Shown here piece by piece: positions 52,866-64,000 of a stretch of DNA of 64,000 nt. Below the pieces are notes generated by a model. It was not told the DNA's origin. It saw only the letters and a list, made by a program, of their open reading frames with translations, and searched no databases. Origin of the DNA: Mesorhizobium_G sp050247155 (GTDB taxonomy: Bacteria > Pseudomonadota > Alphaproteobacteria > Rhizobiales > Rhizobiaceae). The translations under genes were made by a program, and so were the position numbers. Every line of letters begins with the position of its first letter. The first letter of the stretch is position 1. Where the stretch lies: contig JBFWUS010000011.1 in assembly GCA_050247155.1 (NCBI GenBank), positions 24,239 through 88,238 on the forward strand, given 5' to 3'.

Positions 52866-53109
52866 TCCAGCGGTTCCGCGCGTGCCGCCAGATCGAGATC
52901 GTTTTCGGTAACTGTGAAAACCAAGCCAGCGACCCTGTCGTTCGCGTTTCCGGTCTGAGTGACAACAGGTTCGTTGCCCTTGCCATGGCTTAGTCGTGCA
53001 TAGCCCGGCAGATAATCCGGCACGCCGGAGAGTCGTCGCCTGAAAACAGCCAACTGGACGCTTTCCTCGCGGAATGAGCCGCAGGCAAACAACAAGAGTG
53101 GTTTAGAGA

Positions 53110-53113
<4 letters not shown>
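52802..53113 (-). CDS. AIG2-like / gamma-glutamylcyclotransferase-fold protein
   Basis: A 103-residue protein that matches the AIG2/GGCT fold: LLLFACGSFREESVQLAVFR corresponds to the substrate loop (usually YGSL/YGTL), and VAGLVFTVTENDLDLAARAE provides the conserved strand and glutamate near the active site. The TTG start at 53113 overlaps the uvrB stop codon (TTGA), so it is translationally coupled to uvrB. Its 3' end overlaps the convergent DUF1127 gene by 64 bases. Activity is not established; CGSF is a variant of the family motif. Confidence 0.7.
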
Positions 53114-56277
<3,164 letters not shown>

Positions 56278-56465
56278 GGACTCAGTATGTAGGCCGATTG
56301 GTTGGCGGAAAAAAGTGCGGTTGCCCGCAATCAGGTGACCCATGCTGCGCTCCTGACATCGGGTTGTCAGGAGGTCGGCCGCAATTCGGCAGCCGGAAAC
56401 GGCCTGCTTGCCGAATTTACCGAACTGCTCTTATGTGCGGCGAACGCGACAGAGGAGCCAGCACG

Positions 56466-57434
56466 ATGAACGTCGACGACGTCATGCCCGATCCGAAGCT
56501 GCTCGCAAGCATTCGCGCCGACATCGAAAGCTATGAAGCGAAGCGGATGCGGGCGGCTGCCAGCGTGCGCTGGCGGGTTCCGCTGTTCCTCGTTGTCCTG
56601 GCGGTGCTGGTCTATTTCGCGGCGGTATTTTTGAACAGGCTCGCTAATCCATTCGAGCAGTGGCGTTCAGCGCCGCATGTTTTCCTCTATGTAGGCGGTT
56701 TCGTACTGGCGATCTTCGCCTTCTTCTGGGCAATGGCGCCGGCGCGGCAGACGCAGCAGGATTTCCGCTATCGTCTGTTCCCGACGATTTTCCGCTTCAT
56801 CGAAGATTTTCGTTACCAACAGAATGAAGCGCCGGCGTCGTTCGACCGGCTGCCCCGCGAAATGGTGGGTTCGTTCAACCGCGAGACTTTCGATGACGTG
56901 ATCACCGGCCGATATCGCGGCTTTCCGTTCGAGCTGTTCGAGGCGCGGCTGGCGGAAAAGGCAGGCAAGTCCGAAAACGTGACCTTCAAGGGCGTGGGAC
57001 TGGCGTTCGAGGCGGCGAGCCCATTCCCGGGCATACTGGTTGCCGGCCGGCAGGCCGGCATGGTGGGCGGGTTCTTTCGAAATCTCTTCGGCGGGTCGCT
57101 CGAGGAGATCCAATCCGGCGTCGCGGATTTGGACAATGCCTATGATTTTCGTACCGACAATCCTGACGCGGCAAAGCCGCTGATTGTCGGGCGGCTGGCG
57201 CAGGCGCTGAAATGGCTGGGTGAGACCTGGCCGTCCGGGCAGGCGCTGGTGGCGTTGCGTGGCAGCGATGCGTTCCTGCTGCTGCCGCTCGAGAAGGACT
57301 ATTTCGAGCTGCCGGCCATTTCGACGCCGCTGAGCTATGATGAGCATGTCCGGCCGATGATCGCCGATCTGGTGACGTTGCTGGAGACGGCGGCGCTGGT
57401 GCGGCAGGTTGGTGGCGGCGCCCAGTCCAAATGA
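56466..57434 (+). CDS. DUF3137 membrane protein
   Basis: A 322-residue protein with two membrane helices near residues 36-60 and 76-98, followed by a soluble domain that includes SFNRETFDDVITGRYRGFPF, VTFKGVGLAFEA and VALRGSDAFLLLPLEKDYFE, as in DUF3137 proteins. Function unknown. The start at ATG 56466 (MNVDDVMPDPK) has GAGGAG upstream. It overlaps the DUF1801 gene by four bases. Confidence 0.78.
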   Translation: MNVDDVMPDPKLLASIRADIESYEAKRMRAAASVRWRVPLFLVVLAVLVYFAAVFLNRLANPFEQWRSAPHVFLYVGGFVLAIFAFFWAMAPARQTQQDFRYRLFPTIFRFIEDFRYQQNEAPASFDRLPREMVGSFNRETFDDVITGRYRGFPFELFEARLAEKAGKSENVTFKGVGLAFEAASPFPGILVAGRQAGMVGGFFRNLFGGSLEEIQSGVADLDNAYDFRTDNPDAAKPLIVGRLAQALKWLGETWPSGQALVALRGSDAFLLLPLEKDYFELPAISTPLSYDEHVRPMIADLVTLLETAALVRQVGGGAQSK

Positions 57435-57883
57435 AGACTTCGGATCAGACAGCGATCGAAGACTATCTGGCCGAATTGCCGCCAGACCGGCGTGTTTCAA
57501 TCGAAGCCGTTCGAAAAGTGGTGCTTGCGCACCTGCCGGCCGGCTACGAAGAGAATTTCAACTGGGGCATGATCAGCTACGAGGTGCCGCTGGCGACCAG
57601 CGGTAGGACTTATAACGGCAAGCCGCTGATGTACGCCGCGCTGGGCAACCAGAAGAACCACATGGCCCTTTATCTATGCGGCCTTTATGCCGACGAAGCG
57701 CTGATGGCGCGGTTCAAGGACAAAGTCAAAGTGGCGGGCAGGAAGCTCGACATGGGCAAGGCCTGTCTGCGATTCAAAGCGATAGACGATCTCGACCTCG
57801 ATGCCGTCGGCGAGGCCATCGCGGCGGTAACGCCGGAAGCGTTCGCCGAGTTGGCGCGCAATGCGCCGCGCCAGAAGCGCTAG
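57431..57883 (+). CDS. DUF1801 (YdhG-like) domain protein
   Basis: A 150-residue protein matching DUF1801: IEDYLAELPPDRRVSIEAVR, NFNWGMISYEVPLATSG and KLDMGKACLRFKAIDDLDLD. Structures of this family resemble iron chaperone frataxin-like folds, but function is unproven. Its start overlaps the stop of the DUF3137 gene by four bases, so the two are coupled. Confidence 0.82.
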   Translation: MKTSDQTAIEDYLAELPPDRRVSIEAVRKVVLAHLPAGYEENFNWGMISYEVPLATSGRTYNGKPLMYAALGNQKNHMALYLCGLYADEALMARFKDKVKVAGRKLDMGKACLRFKAIDDLDLDAVGEAIAAVTPEAFAELARNAPRQKR

Positions 57884-57901
57884 GACGGCGAAAGGGACAT
57901 C

Positions 57902-58906
57902 ATGCGACGAACCAAACATCCCGCCGGGATTGTTCACCGGTTGACTCTCGACAGCAAAGCGTTAGCCAATAACCGCTTGGGCGATCCGTGCGAACGCATT
58001 GTCGATGTCTACATTCCGCATGGGCATGACGGCGCGGGCTTGCCCCTTCTGATGGACCTCGTCGGCTACACGGCAGGAGGGCCGGCGCACACCGCCTGGA
58101 AAAGTTTTAACGAAAATGTCCCGGAGCGGCTCGATCGGCTGATTGGCGATGGCAAGATGAAGCCCGTCGTCGTGGCATTTCCCGATTGCTTCACGCGCTT
58201 GGGCGGCAACCAGTATGTGAACAGCTCGGTGATGGGCAATTATGAAGACTTTCTGATCGGGGACGTGCTGCCTGCGGTCGAAGTACGCTTCGGCTGTGGT
58301 GGCGAGGGCAGGCGCGGGGTCTTCGGCAAATCGTCAGGCGGCTTTGGCGCGCTGATCCATGCCATGCGTCATCCCCACGTCTGGTCCGCCGCAGCCAGCC
58401 ATTCGGGCGACGCCGGTTTTGACCATCTTTATCTCGCTGGCTTTCCGAACGTGCTGCGGGCGCTCGCCAAGCACGGCAATTCGATCGAGGAATGGGTGAA
58501 GGCTTTCGAGGCCAAGCCTAAGGTCGATAGCAAGGATACGATGATCCTGATGTTCCTGTGCCAGGCTGCGAGCTTTGATCCGGACCCAGAAGCCTTCCTT
58601 GGTTTGCGTCTGCCGGTGACCCTCGACACTTGCGAGACCATACCGGAGCGCTGGGGGAGCTGGCTGGCTTGGGACCCGGCCCTCATGGTGAAGTCTCATT
58701 CCGCCGCGATCGGAAAGCTCAAGGGCTTCTATCTCGAATGCGGCGCCGATGACCAGTTCGACATTCTCTATGGCACGAGACGGATCCATAAGATTCTGGA
58801 AGAACGCGGCATTGCGCACCGCTACGAAGAGTTTCCTGACGACCATACAAACGTCGACTACCGGATGGATGAAAGTTTGCCCTATCTGGCTGAGGTGCTG
58901 AGTTAA
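57902..58906 (+). CDS. Esterase, alpha/beta hydrolase fold (EsD/PHB-depolymerase-like)
   Basis: A 334-residue soluble hydrolase of the putative esterase family. RIVDVYIPHGHDGAGLPLLM begins the fold; GVFGKSSGGFGALIHAM contains the nucleophile serine in the G-x-S-x-G context; a later Asp (CGADDQFDI) and His (FPDDHTNVDY) complete the triad. Substrate not predictable. There is no signal peptide. It follows the DUF1801 gene by 18 bases and is likely co-transcribed. Confidence 0.85.
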   Translation: MRRTKHPAGIVHRLTLDSKALANNRLGDPCERIVDVYIPHGHDGAGLPLLMDLVGYTAGGPAHTAWKSFNENVPERLDRLIGDGKMKPVVVAFPDCFTRLGGNQYVNSSVMGNYEDFLIGDVLPAVEVRFGCGGEGRRGVFGKSSGGFGALIHAMRHPHVWSAAASHSGDAGFDHLYLAGFPNVLRALAKHGNSIEEWVKAFEAKPKVDSKDTMILMFLCQAASFDPDPEAFLGLRLPVTLDTCETIPERWGSWLAWDPALMVKSHSAAIGKLKGFYLECGADDQFDILYGTRRIHKILEERGIAHRYEEFPDDHTNVDYRMDESLPYLAEVLS

Positions 58907-58988
58907 TCCGACATGCGTTAGAGCTCGAAAGCTCTGGCCATGCATGGCGCGGAATTGTACCTCAAGCGGGGCAAACTTGGGGAAATCG

Positions 58989-60611
58989 ATGGCGCAAGCG
59001 ATTCGAAAACGCGGTCTTTCACGCCGGCTGCTGATCGGCGGCGCGGCTGTCGTTGCGGGGCTCGGCTGGGCGGGGACAACGCTTGCAAGACTTGGCCGCG
59101 ACCCGAGCGGCCGCAAGGATCTCGGCCGTATCGCGGATGTCGATGGCATTGTGTTGGCCGAGCAGCCTTTGGCGAACCCGCCTGCTTTCGATCCCGGTCT
59201 CACCTGGCTGTCCAAGGGCGGCGAACTGAACGATGCCAGCGCGCTGTCGCGCACGCCTGTTTATGGCGTCGTCGCGGTGGCGAGCGAGGAAGACATCGCC
59301 AAGGCATTGGCCTTTGCACAGACGAACGGGCTGAAGGTATCGATGGCCGGTGTGCGCCATTCGATGGGCGGGCATGCTTGCGACGACAACGCGCTCGTGC
59401 TCGACATGCTGAAATTCAATACCGTCACCGTCAACGAAGCGGCGATGACGATGACAGTTCAGCCCGGCGCGACCTGGCACGATATCCAGACCATGCTGCA
59501 TCCGAAATTCGCGGTGAAGGCGATGCAATCGACCGACATTTTTTCCGTTGGCGGTTCGATCTCGGTCAATGCGCACGGCATGGACCATCAGGCCGGCTCG
59601 GTCGCCGGATCGATTAAGTCGCTGCGCGTGATGCTGGCCGATGGCAGCATCGTGGGCTGTTCGCATAACGAGAATGCTGACCTGTTCCGCCATGTTGTGG
59701 GCGGCTATGGGCTGTTTGGCGTCGTGCTGTCGGCCGAGCTCGAAATCGTGCTGAACGTTGTCTACGAGACGCGGCGCGAGATCATCAAGTCGGAGGAGTT
59801 TCCTGCCTTCTTTGAGGAGAAGCTGGAGAAGGAGCCGAATATCGGCCTCTTCTACGGGCATCTCTCGACCGCGCCCGGCAATTTCCTCGAAGACATGATC
59901 GTCTACCGCTACGACAAAGTCGCGGATGCAACGCCTGCCGACATGCCGGCACTCGGCGCGCCTGGCGCGGTGGGGGTGAAGCGCGTCATCATCAATCTGG
60001 CGAAGAAGGGCGGGCTGTTCCAGGAGCTGAAATGGTTCACGGAAAAAACGCTGGAGCCGGAGTTCGAGAGCTGCACGGTGCCGCGCACGGCCGCGATGGC
60101 GGAAGGCGAGGCGTGCCTAGTTTCGCGCAACGATCCGATGCACGATTCCGTGCCCTATCTGTTCAACGATTTGCCTGCCGAAACCGATATCCTGCACGAA
60201 TATTTCATTCCGCGTGCCGCCTATAACGACTTCATCGCCGGGGCGCGGGAGATTCTGGGCAATCAGCCGCTGCCGGTGCTGAATGCCTCGGTGCGGATCG
60301 TGCACAAGGAGGATGTCGCGCTGACCTATGCTCCGGAGCCTGCCTTCGCGCTTGTGCTCTACATCAACCAGCCGACCGACGACGCGGGCAATGCGGCGCA
60401 GCGCGAACTGACGCGGAAAATGATTGACCTGACGCTGCAGCATAAGGGCCGGTTCTTCCTGCCGTATCAGCTTCACTATACGGCGAAGCAATTGCTGGCG
60501 TCCTATCCGGAGCTGCCAGCGTTTCTGGCCAAGAAGAGCGAGTATGACCCCGGCGAACTGTTCACCTCGACCTTCTACCGGGCGCTGAAGGCTCTCAGCG
60601 GCGTCGCGTAG
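58989..60611 (+). CDS. FAD-binding oxidoreductase with Tat-type signal
   Basis: A 540-residue exported enzyme. The N-terminus RKRGLSRRLLIGGAAVVAGL has a twin-arginine signal. The FAD-binding type 4 domain spans about residues 80-260 (VSMAGVRHSMGGHACDDNAL, FSVGGSISVNAHGMDH). The C-terminal domain resembles that of aldonolactone oxidases and related enzymes. It probably oxidises a small alcohol, lactone or sugar in the periplasm. The start at ATG 58989 is chosen. It converges with the alpha/beta hydrolase. Confidence 0.82.
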   Translation: MAQAIRKRGLSRRLLIGGAAVVAGLGWAGTTLARLGRDPSGRKDLGRIADVDGIVLAEQPLANPPAFDPGLTWLSKGGELNDASALSRTPVYGVVAVASEEDIAKALAFAQTNGLKVSMAGVRHSMGGHACDDNALVLDMLKFNTVTVNEAAMTMTVQPGATWHDIQTMLHPKFAVKAMQSTDIFSVGGSISVNAHGMDHQAGSVAGSIKSLRVMLADGSIVGCSHNENADLFRHVVGGYGLFGVVLSAELEIVLNVVYETRREIIKSEEFPAFFEEKLEKEPNIGLFYGHLSTAPGNFLEDMIVYRYDKVADATPADMPALGAPGAVGVKRVIINLAKKGGLFQELKWFTEKTLEPEFESCTVPRTAAMAEGEACLVSRNDPMHDSVPYLFNDLPAETDILHEYFIPRAAYNDFIAGAREILGNQPLPVLNASVRIVHKEDVALTYAPEPAFALVLYINQPTDDAGNAAQRELTRKMIDLTLQHKGRFFLPYQLHYTAKQLLASYPELPAFLAKKSEYDPGELFTSTFYRALKALSGVA

Positions 60612-60621
60612 GCTGGGACAG

Positions 60622-61656
60622 TCATGGGTCCAGCCTGCCGCGCAGACCGCTGTCCGCTTGGGTAGCTTCGGCGGCGGGATTGGTGAGAAAGCCGTCGATC
60701 AGGTCAACCACCTCGGCAGGCTTTTCGACCTGCGGGATATGGTTGACGCCGTCCAGCACTTCCAGCCGGCCCTTCGGAAAGGCGGCGGCAATCTGTTCGC
60801 CTTGCTGCAGCGGCGTCACAGTATCCTCGCGTCCCCAGATAACAAGGACAGGCGCGTCGAATGTCTTGTAGTTCGCCAGGTCGGCTGAGTAGGCCGTTCG
60901 CTCGTCGGCGAAAAGGCCCGTCAGCAGCCAGGCGCTCACAGCTTGCGTCGTGCCTTCGACGGTGGCCGGGCGGGCATAGATTTCGATGCGTTCATCCGTC
61001 ACCAGGCTGTCGTCGTGGATGAAGTCGCGCAATCCTTTGCCGATCAGCAGCGGGTTGGTGAAAGTCGCCGCTGTCAGAAGATTGCGCACGGGACCGATGC
61101 GCAATAGTGCGGCCAAGGGTGGTTCTGGCGGGCCTTTTTGTCCAAGGCCGAGGGCCACGTCGAGCAATATCAGTCCCTCGATGCGGTCGGGGGCGATGAA
61201 TGCCGCTTCGATCGCCGCGCCGCCGCCATAGGAATGGACGCCAAGCGCGAAGCGGTCCAATTTCAACGCATCGGCGAAATCGAGGATTCGGCTGGACTGA
61301 GCGGTGCGTGAATAGTCGTGATCCGCGGGCCGTTCGGAATAGCCGAAGGGAGGCATATCGACGCCGATCACCCGCCAGCCGCGCGCGCCGAGCGGCTCGG
61401 CAATATCGCGGTAGGTTTCCGACCAGGCGAACGAGCCGGGCATGAGAAGCAAGGGCTTGCCGTTCGGTGGACCCCATTCGCGATAGTGGACGGCGAGGTC
61501 GCCGACCTGCACATAGCTTGCGCCGGCTCCGGCGGCCTGCTCGGGAGTCTGCGATTCCCGATTCAACGCCAGGGCGCCGAATATCATCAGCGCAACGCCG
61601 ACCGAGACGAACAGCCCGGCAACAAGGAAGGCGAAGACCTTTAGCAGGCGGCGCAT
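60622..61656 (-). CDS. Alpha/beta hydrolase with N-terminal membrane anchor
   Basis: A 344-residue hydrolase. An N-terminal hydrophobic helix (VFAFLVAGLFVSVGVALMIF) suggests a membrane-anchored periplasmic protein. The fold includes LLMPGSFAWSETYRDIAEPL (oxyanion region), GVHSYGGGAAIEAAF (nucleophile Ser) and DGVNHIPQVEKPAEVVDLI (His). Substrate unknown. It lies 21 bases downstream of the unknown membrane-anchored gene and may share its transcript. Confidence 0.85.
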   Translation of the reverse strand: MRRLLKVFAFLVAGLFVSVGVALMIFGALALNRESQTPEQAAGAGASYVQVGDLAVHYREWGPPNGKPLLLMPGSFAWSETYRDIAEPLGARGWRVIGVDMPPFGYSERPADHDYSRTAQSSRILDFADALKLDRFALGVHSYGGGAAIEAAFIAPDRIEGLILLDVALGLGQKGPPEPPLAALLRIGPVRNLLTAATFTNPLLIGKGLRDFIHDDSLVTDERIEIYARPATVEGTTQAVSAWLLTGLFADERTAYSADLANYKTFDAPVLVIWGREDTVTPLQQGEQIAAAFPKGRLEVLDGVNHIPQVEKPAEVVDLIDGFLTNPAAEATQADSGLRGRLDP

Positions 61657-61677
61657 CGCCGTCGCGCGATGACAGGT

Positions 61678-62823
61678 TCAGTAATCGTAGACATGTTCCA
61701 ACCTTGCCCCGCCGGATAGTATGGCAGGCAGCACTGAATGGAGTTGACGCACCGCGACGGTAAGCCCCGTCCGTCTGACAGCCGGATCGGCCGGAAGCTG
61801 ATAGGCGAATAGCAATCGCGTTCCGGCAGGCAAGGCGATTTCATCATTCGATAAGATCGTGACAAGGATTTCGTCATTGCCCCCGATCTCGATGAAACGC
61901 ATGCCCTTGTCGATCAGGCGCGGGATCATCTCCGTAAAGACCTGGTACCGCTTGGTGACGAAGACGGCGCCATCGGCCGCCATATCCTTTTCAAACTTGG
62001 TGTCCGGTTCGCCTGCTATCGCCGCCGCGACCGCGCCCGGCTCATCCCCTGTGCCCCAGACATGAATATCCAGAAAGGCGGGGTCCGAGGTCGCCGCGAG
62101 GGCGGACCTGATCAGATCGGCATAGGTCTGCTTGATCGTATAGGCGAGATAGGCTTGCGCCGTTCGTTCATAAGTGCGGACGCTGTCGCCCCACACATCG
62201 GGCTCGACGGCCAGGAGGCCCGCGCGCTTCTCTGCGTAGGGAAACTGGTACCAGGGAACCTGATCGAGGAAAGCGGCATATTCGGCTGCGACCCCGGCTT
62301 GATAGCGGTCGACGGCGACGGGGTCGCCGGAGGTCCATTCGGTGATAGCCCCTATCGTGTTCTCATAAGCCCACTGGATCGCGTGTTCGATGGTGTGGCT
62401 GGTGCCGATGACGACAAGCATTTGGTGGTTTTCGAAGTTGAACGGCTTGTTGGCGGTAGCGCGAATGACCATCGCATAGTCTTGCCAGAAGCGGCCGATG
62501 TAGGACCAGTATGGGAAATGGCTCTCGCGGTTGCCGGCTTTCAGGAAGGCGGCGTATTCGCGCGCGGCATAGACGATCGCCCATTCGGGGTAAGTCAGAT
62601 AGGTAGATTCTTCCGGGCGCTGATAACCCTTGATCTCTTCGCGCACCTGATTGGCCAAAGCTGTCGGCGGAGCGGCTTCCGTCACGCCGGGGAGCGGCGT
62701 CTTGTCCAAGGGCGAGGTTGTCCAGAAGCCGTAGCCGAGACCCACAACAGGGATCGCCAACATGATCAGGACGATCAAGATGGCGATCTTGAGCAATCGT
62801 TTCAGCCACCGGAACAGAAACAT
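61678..62823 (-). CDS. Membrane-anchored protein of unknown function (381 aa)
   Basis: A 381-residue protein with an N-terminal hydrophobic helix (ILIVLIMLAIPVVGLGYGFW) and a large soluble domain, presumably periplasmic. Conserved-looking stretches are STYLTYPEWAIVYAAREYAA, TSHTIEHAIQWAYENTIGAI and MRFIEIGGNDEILVT. No family is recognised. It is between a DUF4383-like gene and the alpha/beta hydrolase, all on the same strand, suggesting an operon for an envelope function. Confidence 0.7.
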   Translation of the reverse strand: MFLFRWLKRLLKIAILIVLIMLAIPVVGLGYGFWTTSPLDKTPLPGVTEAAPPTALANQVREEIKGYQRPEESTYLTYPEWAIVYAAREYAAFLKAGNRESHFPYWSYIGRFWQDYAMVIRATANKPFNFENHQMLVVIGTSHTIEHAIQWAYENTIGAITEWTSGDPVAVDRYQAGVAAEYAAFLDQVPWYQFPYAEKRAGLLAVEPDVWGDSVRTYERTAQAYLAYTIKQTYADLIRSALAATSDPAFLDIHVWGTGDEPGAVAAAIAGEPDTKFEKDMAADGAVFVTKRYQVFTEMIPRLIDKGMRFIEIGGNDEILVTILSNDEIALPAGTRLLFAYQLPADPAVRRTGLTVAVRQLHSVLPAILSGGARLEHVYDY

Positions 62824-62844
62824 CGCGCGGCGTCCAGGCCAGGT

Positions 62845-63279
62845 TCAGGCGGCGGCGTAACGATCGACGACGCGCCGCGACAGCCAATAGCCGACGAAGA
62901 CCGCAAAGCCGCCGATCGCCAGATGCGGGGCGTTGGCAAAGAAGCGCGTCGGGAAATCGACGTCGGCGAAGGAGCGGAAACCGTCGATGAAGATGCCGCC
63001 GTCGAGGCAACCCGAACCAGTGACCAGGCCCAGCACGCCGTCGAAGAGATAGACCGCGCCAAACAGCTTGAAGTAGATCACCGATTGGCGGTGTGAGACG
63101 AAGGCGGCGATAGCTGCCCAGACGCCCGAAAAGCCGTGCAGCAAATCATCGTACCACTGGAGTGAGAACAAGCCGAACATCATGCCGTTGGCATCGTGAA
63201 AGGCGGGCACGTAATTCATGCCCACTATGCCGAAGAACATGACGGCGTAGAAGATCGCAAGCTTCTGGATCAGTGTCAC
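62845..63279 (-). CDS. Four-helix membrane protein, DUF4383-like
   Basis: A 144-residue protein with four predicted membrane helices (KLAIFYAVMFFGIVGMNYVP, DDLLHGFSGVWAAIAAFVSH, LFGAVYLFDGVLGLVTGSG, LAIGGFAVFVGYWLSRRVVD). The layout fits DUF4383. Function unknown. It is first of a three-gene minus-strand run with the anchored protein and the hydrolase. Confidence 0.65.
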   Translation of the reverse strand: MTLIQKLAIFYAVMFFGIVGMNYVPAFHDANGMMFGLFSLQWYDDLLHGFSGVWAAIAAFVSHRQSVIYFKLFGAVYLFDGVLGLVTGSGCLDGGIFIDGFRSFADVDFPTRFFANAPHLAIGGFAVFVGYWLSRRVVDRYAAA

Positions 63280-63399
63280 GAGATCGGCCCCCGAAAGATT
63301 CGGGTGCAGGATACTATGCCGCCGTCACGGGAGAAAGGATGCTTGGATTTGGCCGGCGTGATGCGTTACGACATGCTGTAACCACGAGGGCCCAGCGCC

Positions 63400-63951
63400 T
63401 TGGCCAAGCAGTTTCCCAGCATCGACGACGCAATCCAGCGCTTTATCGAGCGCCAGCATATCTTCTTCACGGCCTCGGCTGCCGTTGGCGCGCGCGTCAA
63501 CATCTCGCCCCGCAGCACAAGCGACTTTCGGGTTCTTGGACCGCAAAGCGTCTGTTATCTCGACCTGACCGGCAGCGGCAACGAGACGGCCGCGCATCTG
63601 ATTGCCGATGGACGGCTGACCATCATGCTCTGCGCCTTCGACGGGCCGCCGAAGATTCTCAGGCTTTACGGCCAAGGCGTTTCGCACCGGCACGACAGCG
63701 CGCGCTTCGGCGAACTGCTCGCGGACCATTTTGGAGGCTATGCTCCGTTGGGTACGCGAAAAATCGTCGAGCTTCACATCGAGATCGTCCAGACCTCATG
63801 CGGCTACGGCGTTCCGGAATTCGACTATGTCGGCGAGCGCAGCGTGCTGGACGATTGGGCCGAGAAGAAGGGCGAAGACGGCATCCAGGCCTACTGGCGG
63901 GAGAAGAATGTCGTCAGCATGGATGGGCTGCCGACCGGGCTATTTGACTAA
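63400..63951 (+). CDS. Pyridoxamine 5'-phosphate oxidase-family flavin-binding protein
   Basis: A 183-residue protein with a PPOX-type split-barrel: FFTASAAVGARVNISPRSTS, VCYLDLTGSGNETAAHLI, LTIMLCAFDGPPKILRLYGQ. These bind FMN or related cofactors. The start TTG at 63400 is the first suitable codon. Enzyme activity and substrate are unknown. It is divergent from the DUF4383-like gene across 120 bases. Confidence 0.85.
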   Translation: MAKQFPSIDDAIQRFIERQHIFFTASAAVGARVNISPRSTSDFRVLGPQSVCYLDLTGSGNETAAHLIADGRLTIMLCAFDGPPKILRLYGQGVSHRHDSARFGELLADHFGGYAPLGTRKIVELHIEIVQTSCGYGVPEFDYVGERSVLDDWAEKKGEDGIQAYWREKNVVSMDGLPTGLFD

Positions 63952-64000
63952 CCCAAAAGACAGAGCGGGCGCCAGGATCGCTCCCGGCGCCTCCCTGTCA

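Overview
The window is chromosomal DNA of a high-GC alphaproteobacterium of the order Hyphomicrobiales (Rhizobiales), most likely Mesorhizobium or a close relative. This rests on gene content and order: separate petA-petB-petC genes for a bc1 complex, an rplY-pth-ychF block near prs, an lgt/midA/pgeF block, a petP-petR regulatory pair, DUF1127 beside a LysR regulator, and many rhizobial-type intergenic palindromes. No tRNA, rRNA, CRISPR array, transposase or phage gene was recognised.

Layout. 1-5.8 kb: a truncated gene, a small unknown gene, a 9-copy heptamer repeat, apt, an acyltransferase/SGNH surface-polymer O-acetylase, a toxin-antitoxin pair with MazF/PemK-type toxin, a WYL regulator, an exported RidA protein and an EVE protein. 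5.8-8.8 kb: the cytochrome bc1 operon. 9.0-16.3 kb: a surface-glycan cassette with two GtrII-type glycosyltransferases, a GtrA flippase, a GtrB-like polyprenol-phosphate glycosyltransferase, a fused acetyltransferase/3,4-ketoisomerase, a DegT-type aminotransferase and a cupin. Together these look like a three-component O-antigen modification system that carries its own amino-sugar genes. 16.4-25.0 kb: three paralogous ABC exporters around soxR, trmL and a small unknown gene. 25.0-29.8 kb: a gene-free stretch that probably encodes a structured RNA, then LysE, two MaoC-like hydratases, DUF1097 and CorA.

29.9-40.9 kb is mostly housekeeping: ychF, pth, rplY, an Fsr/AraC pair, prs, an atypical M24 protein, pgeF, midA, lgt and an MBL hydrolase. 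41.3-44.1 kb: petP-petR plus a sensor kinase. 44.2-52.9 kb: Uma2, CsaA-like, YbjN, UbiK, two cold-shock proteins, a triple-Kazal lipoprotein, a VOC protein, an ABC-F ATPase with a probable leader peptide, and a LysR/DUF1127 pair. 52.8-56.3 kb: uvrB and a coupled AIG2-like gene. 56.5-63.95 kb: DUF3137, DUF1801, an esterase, a Tat-exported FAD oxidase and membrane proteins of unknown role.

The most interesting signals are: the glycan cassette, with a conserved 36-bp element in front of both GtrII paralogues; palindromic repeat elements inserted in frame in uvrB; a leader-peptide/hairpin arrangement before the ABC-F gene; the orphan structured RNA near 25.2 kb; and a SoxR-type promoter with no evident target gene. 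All functional calls are from reading the sequence; no database search was run.
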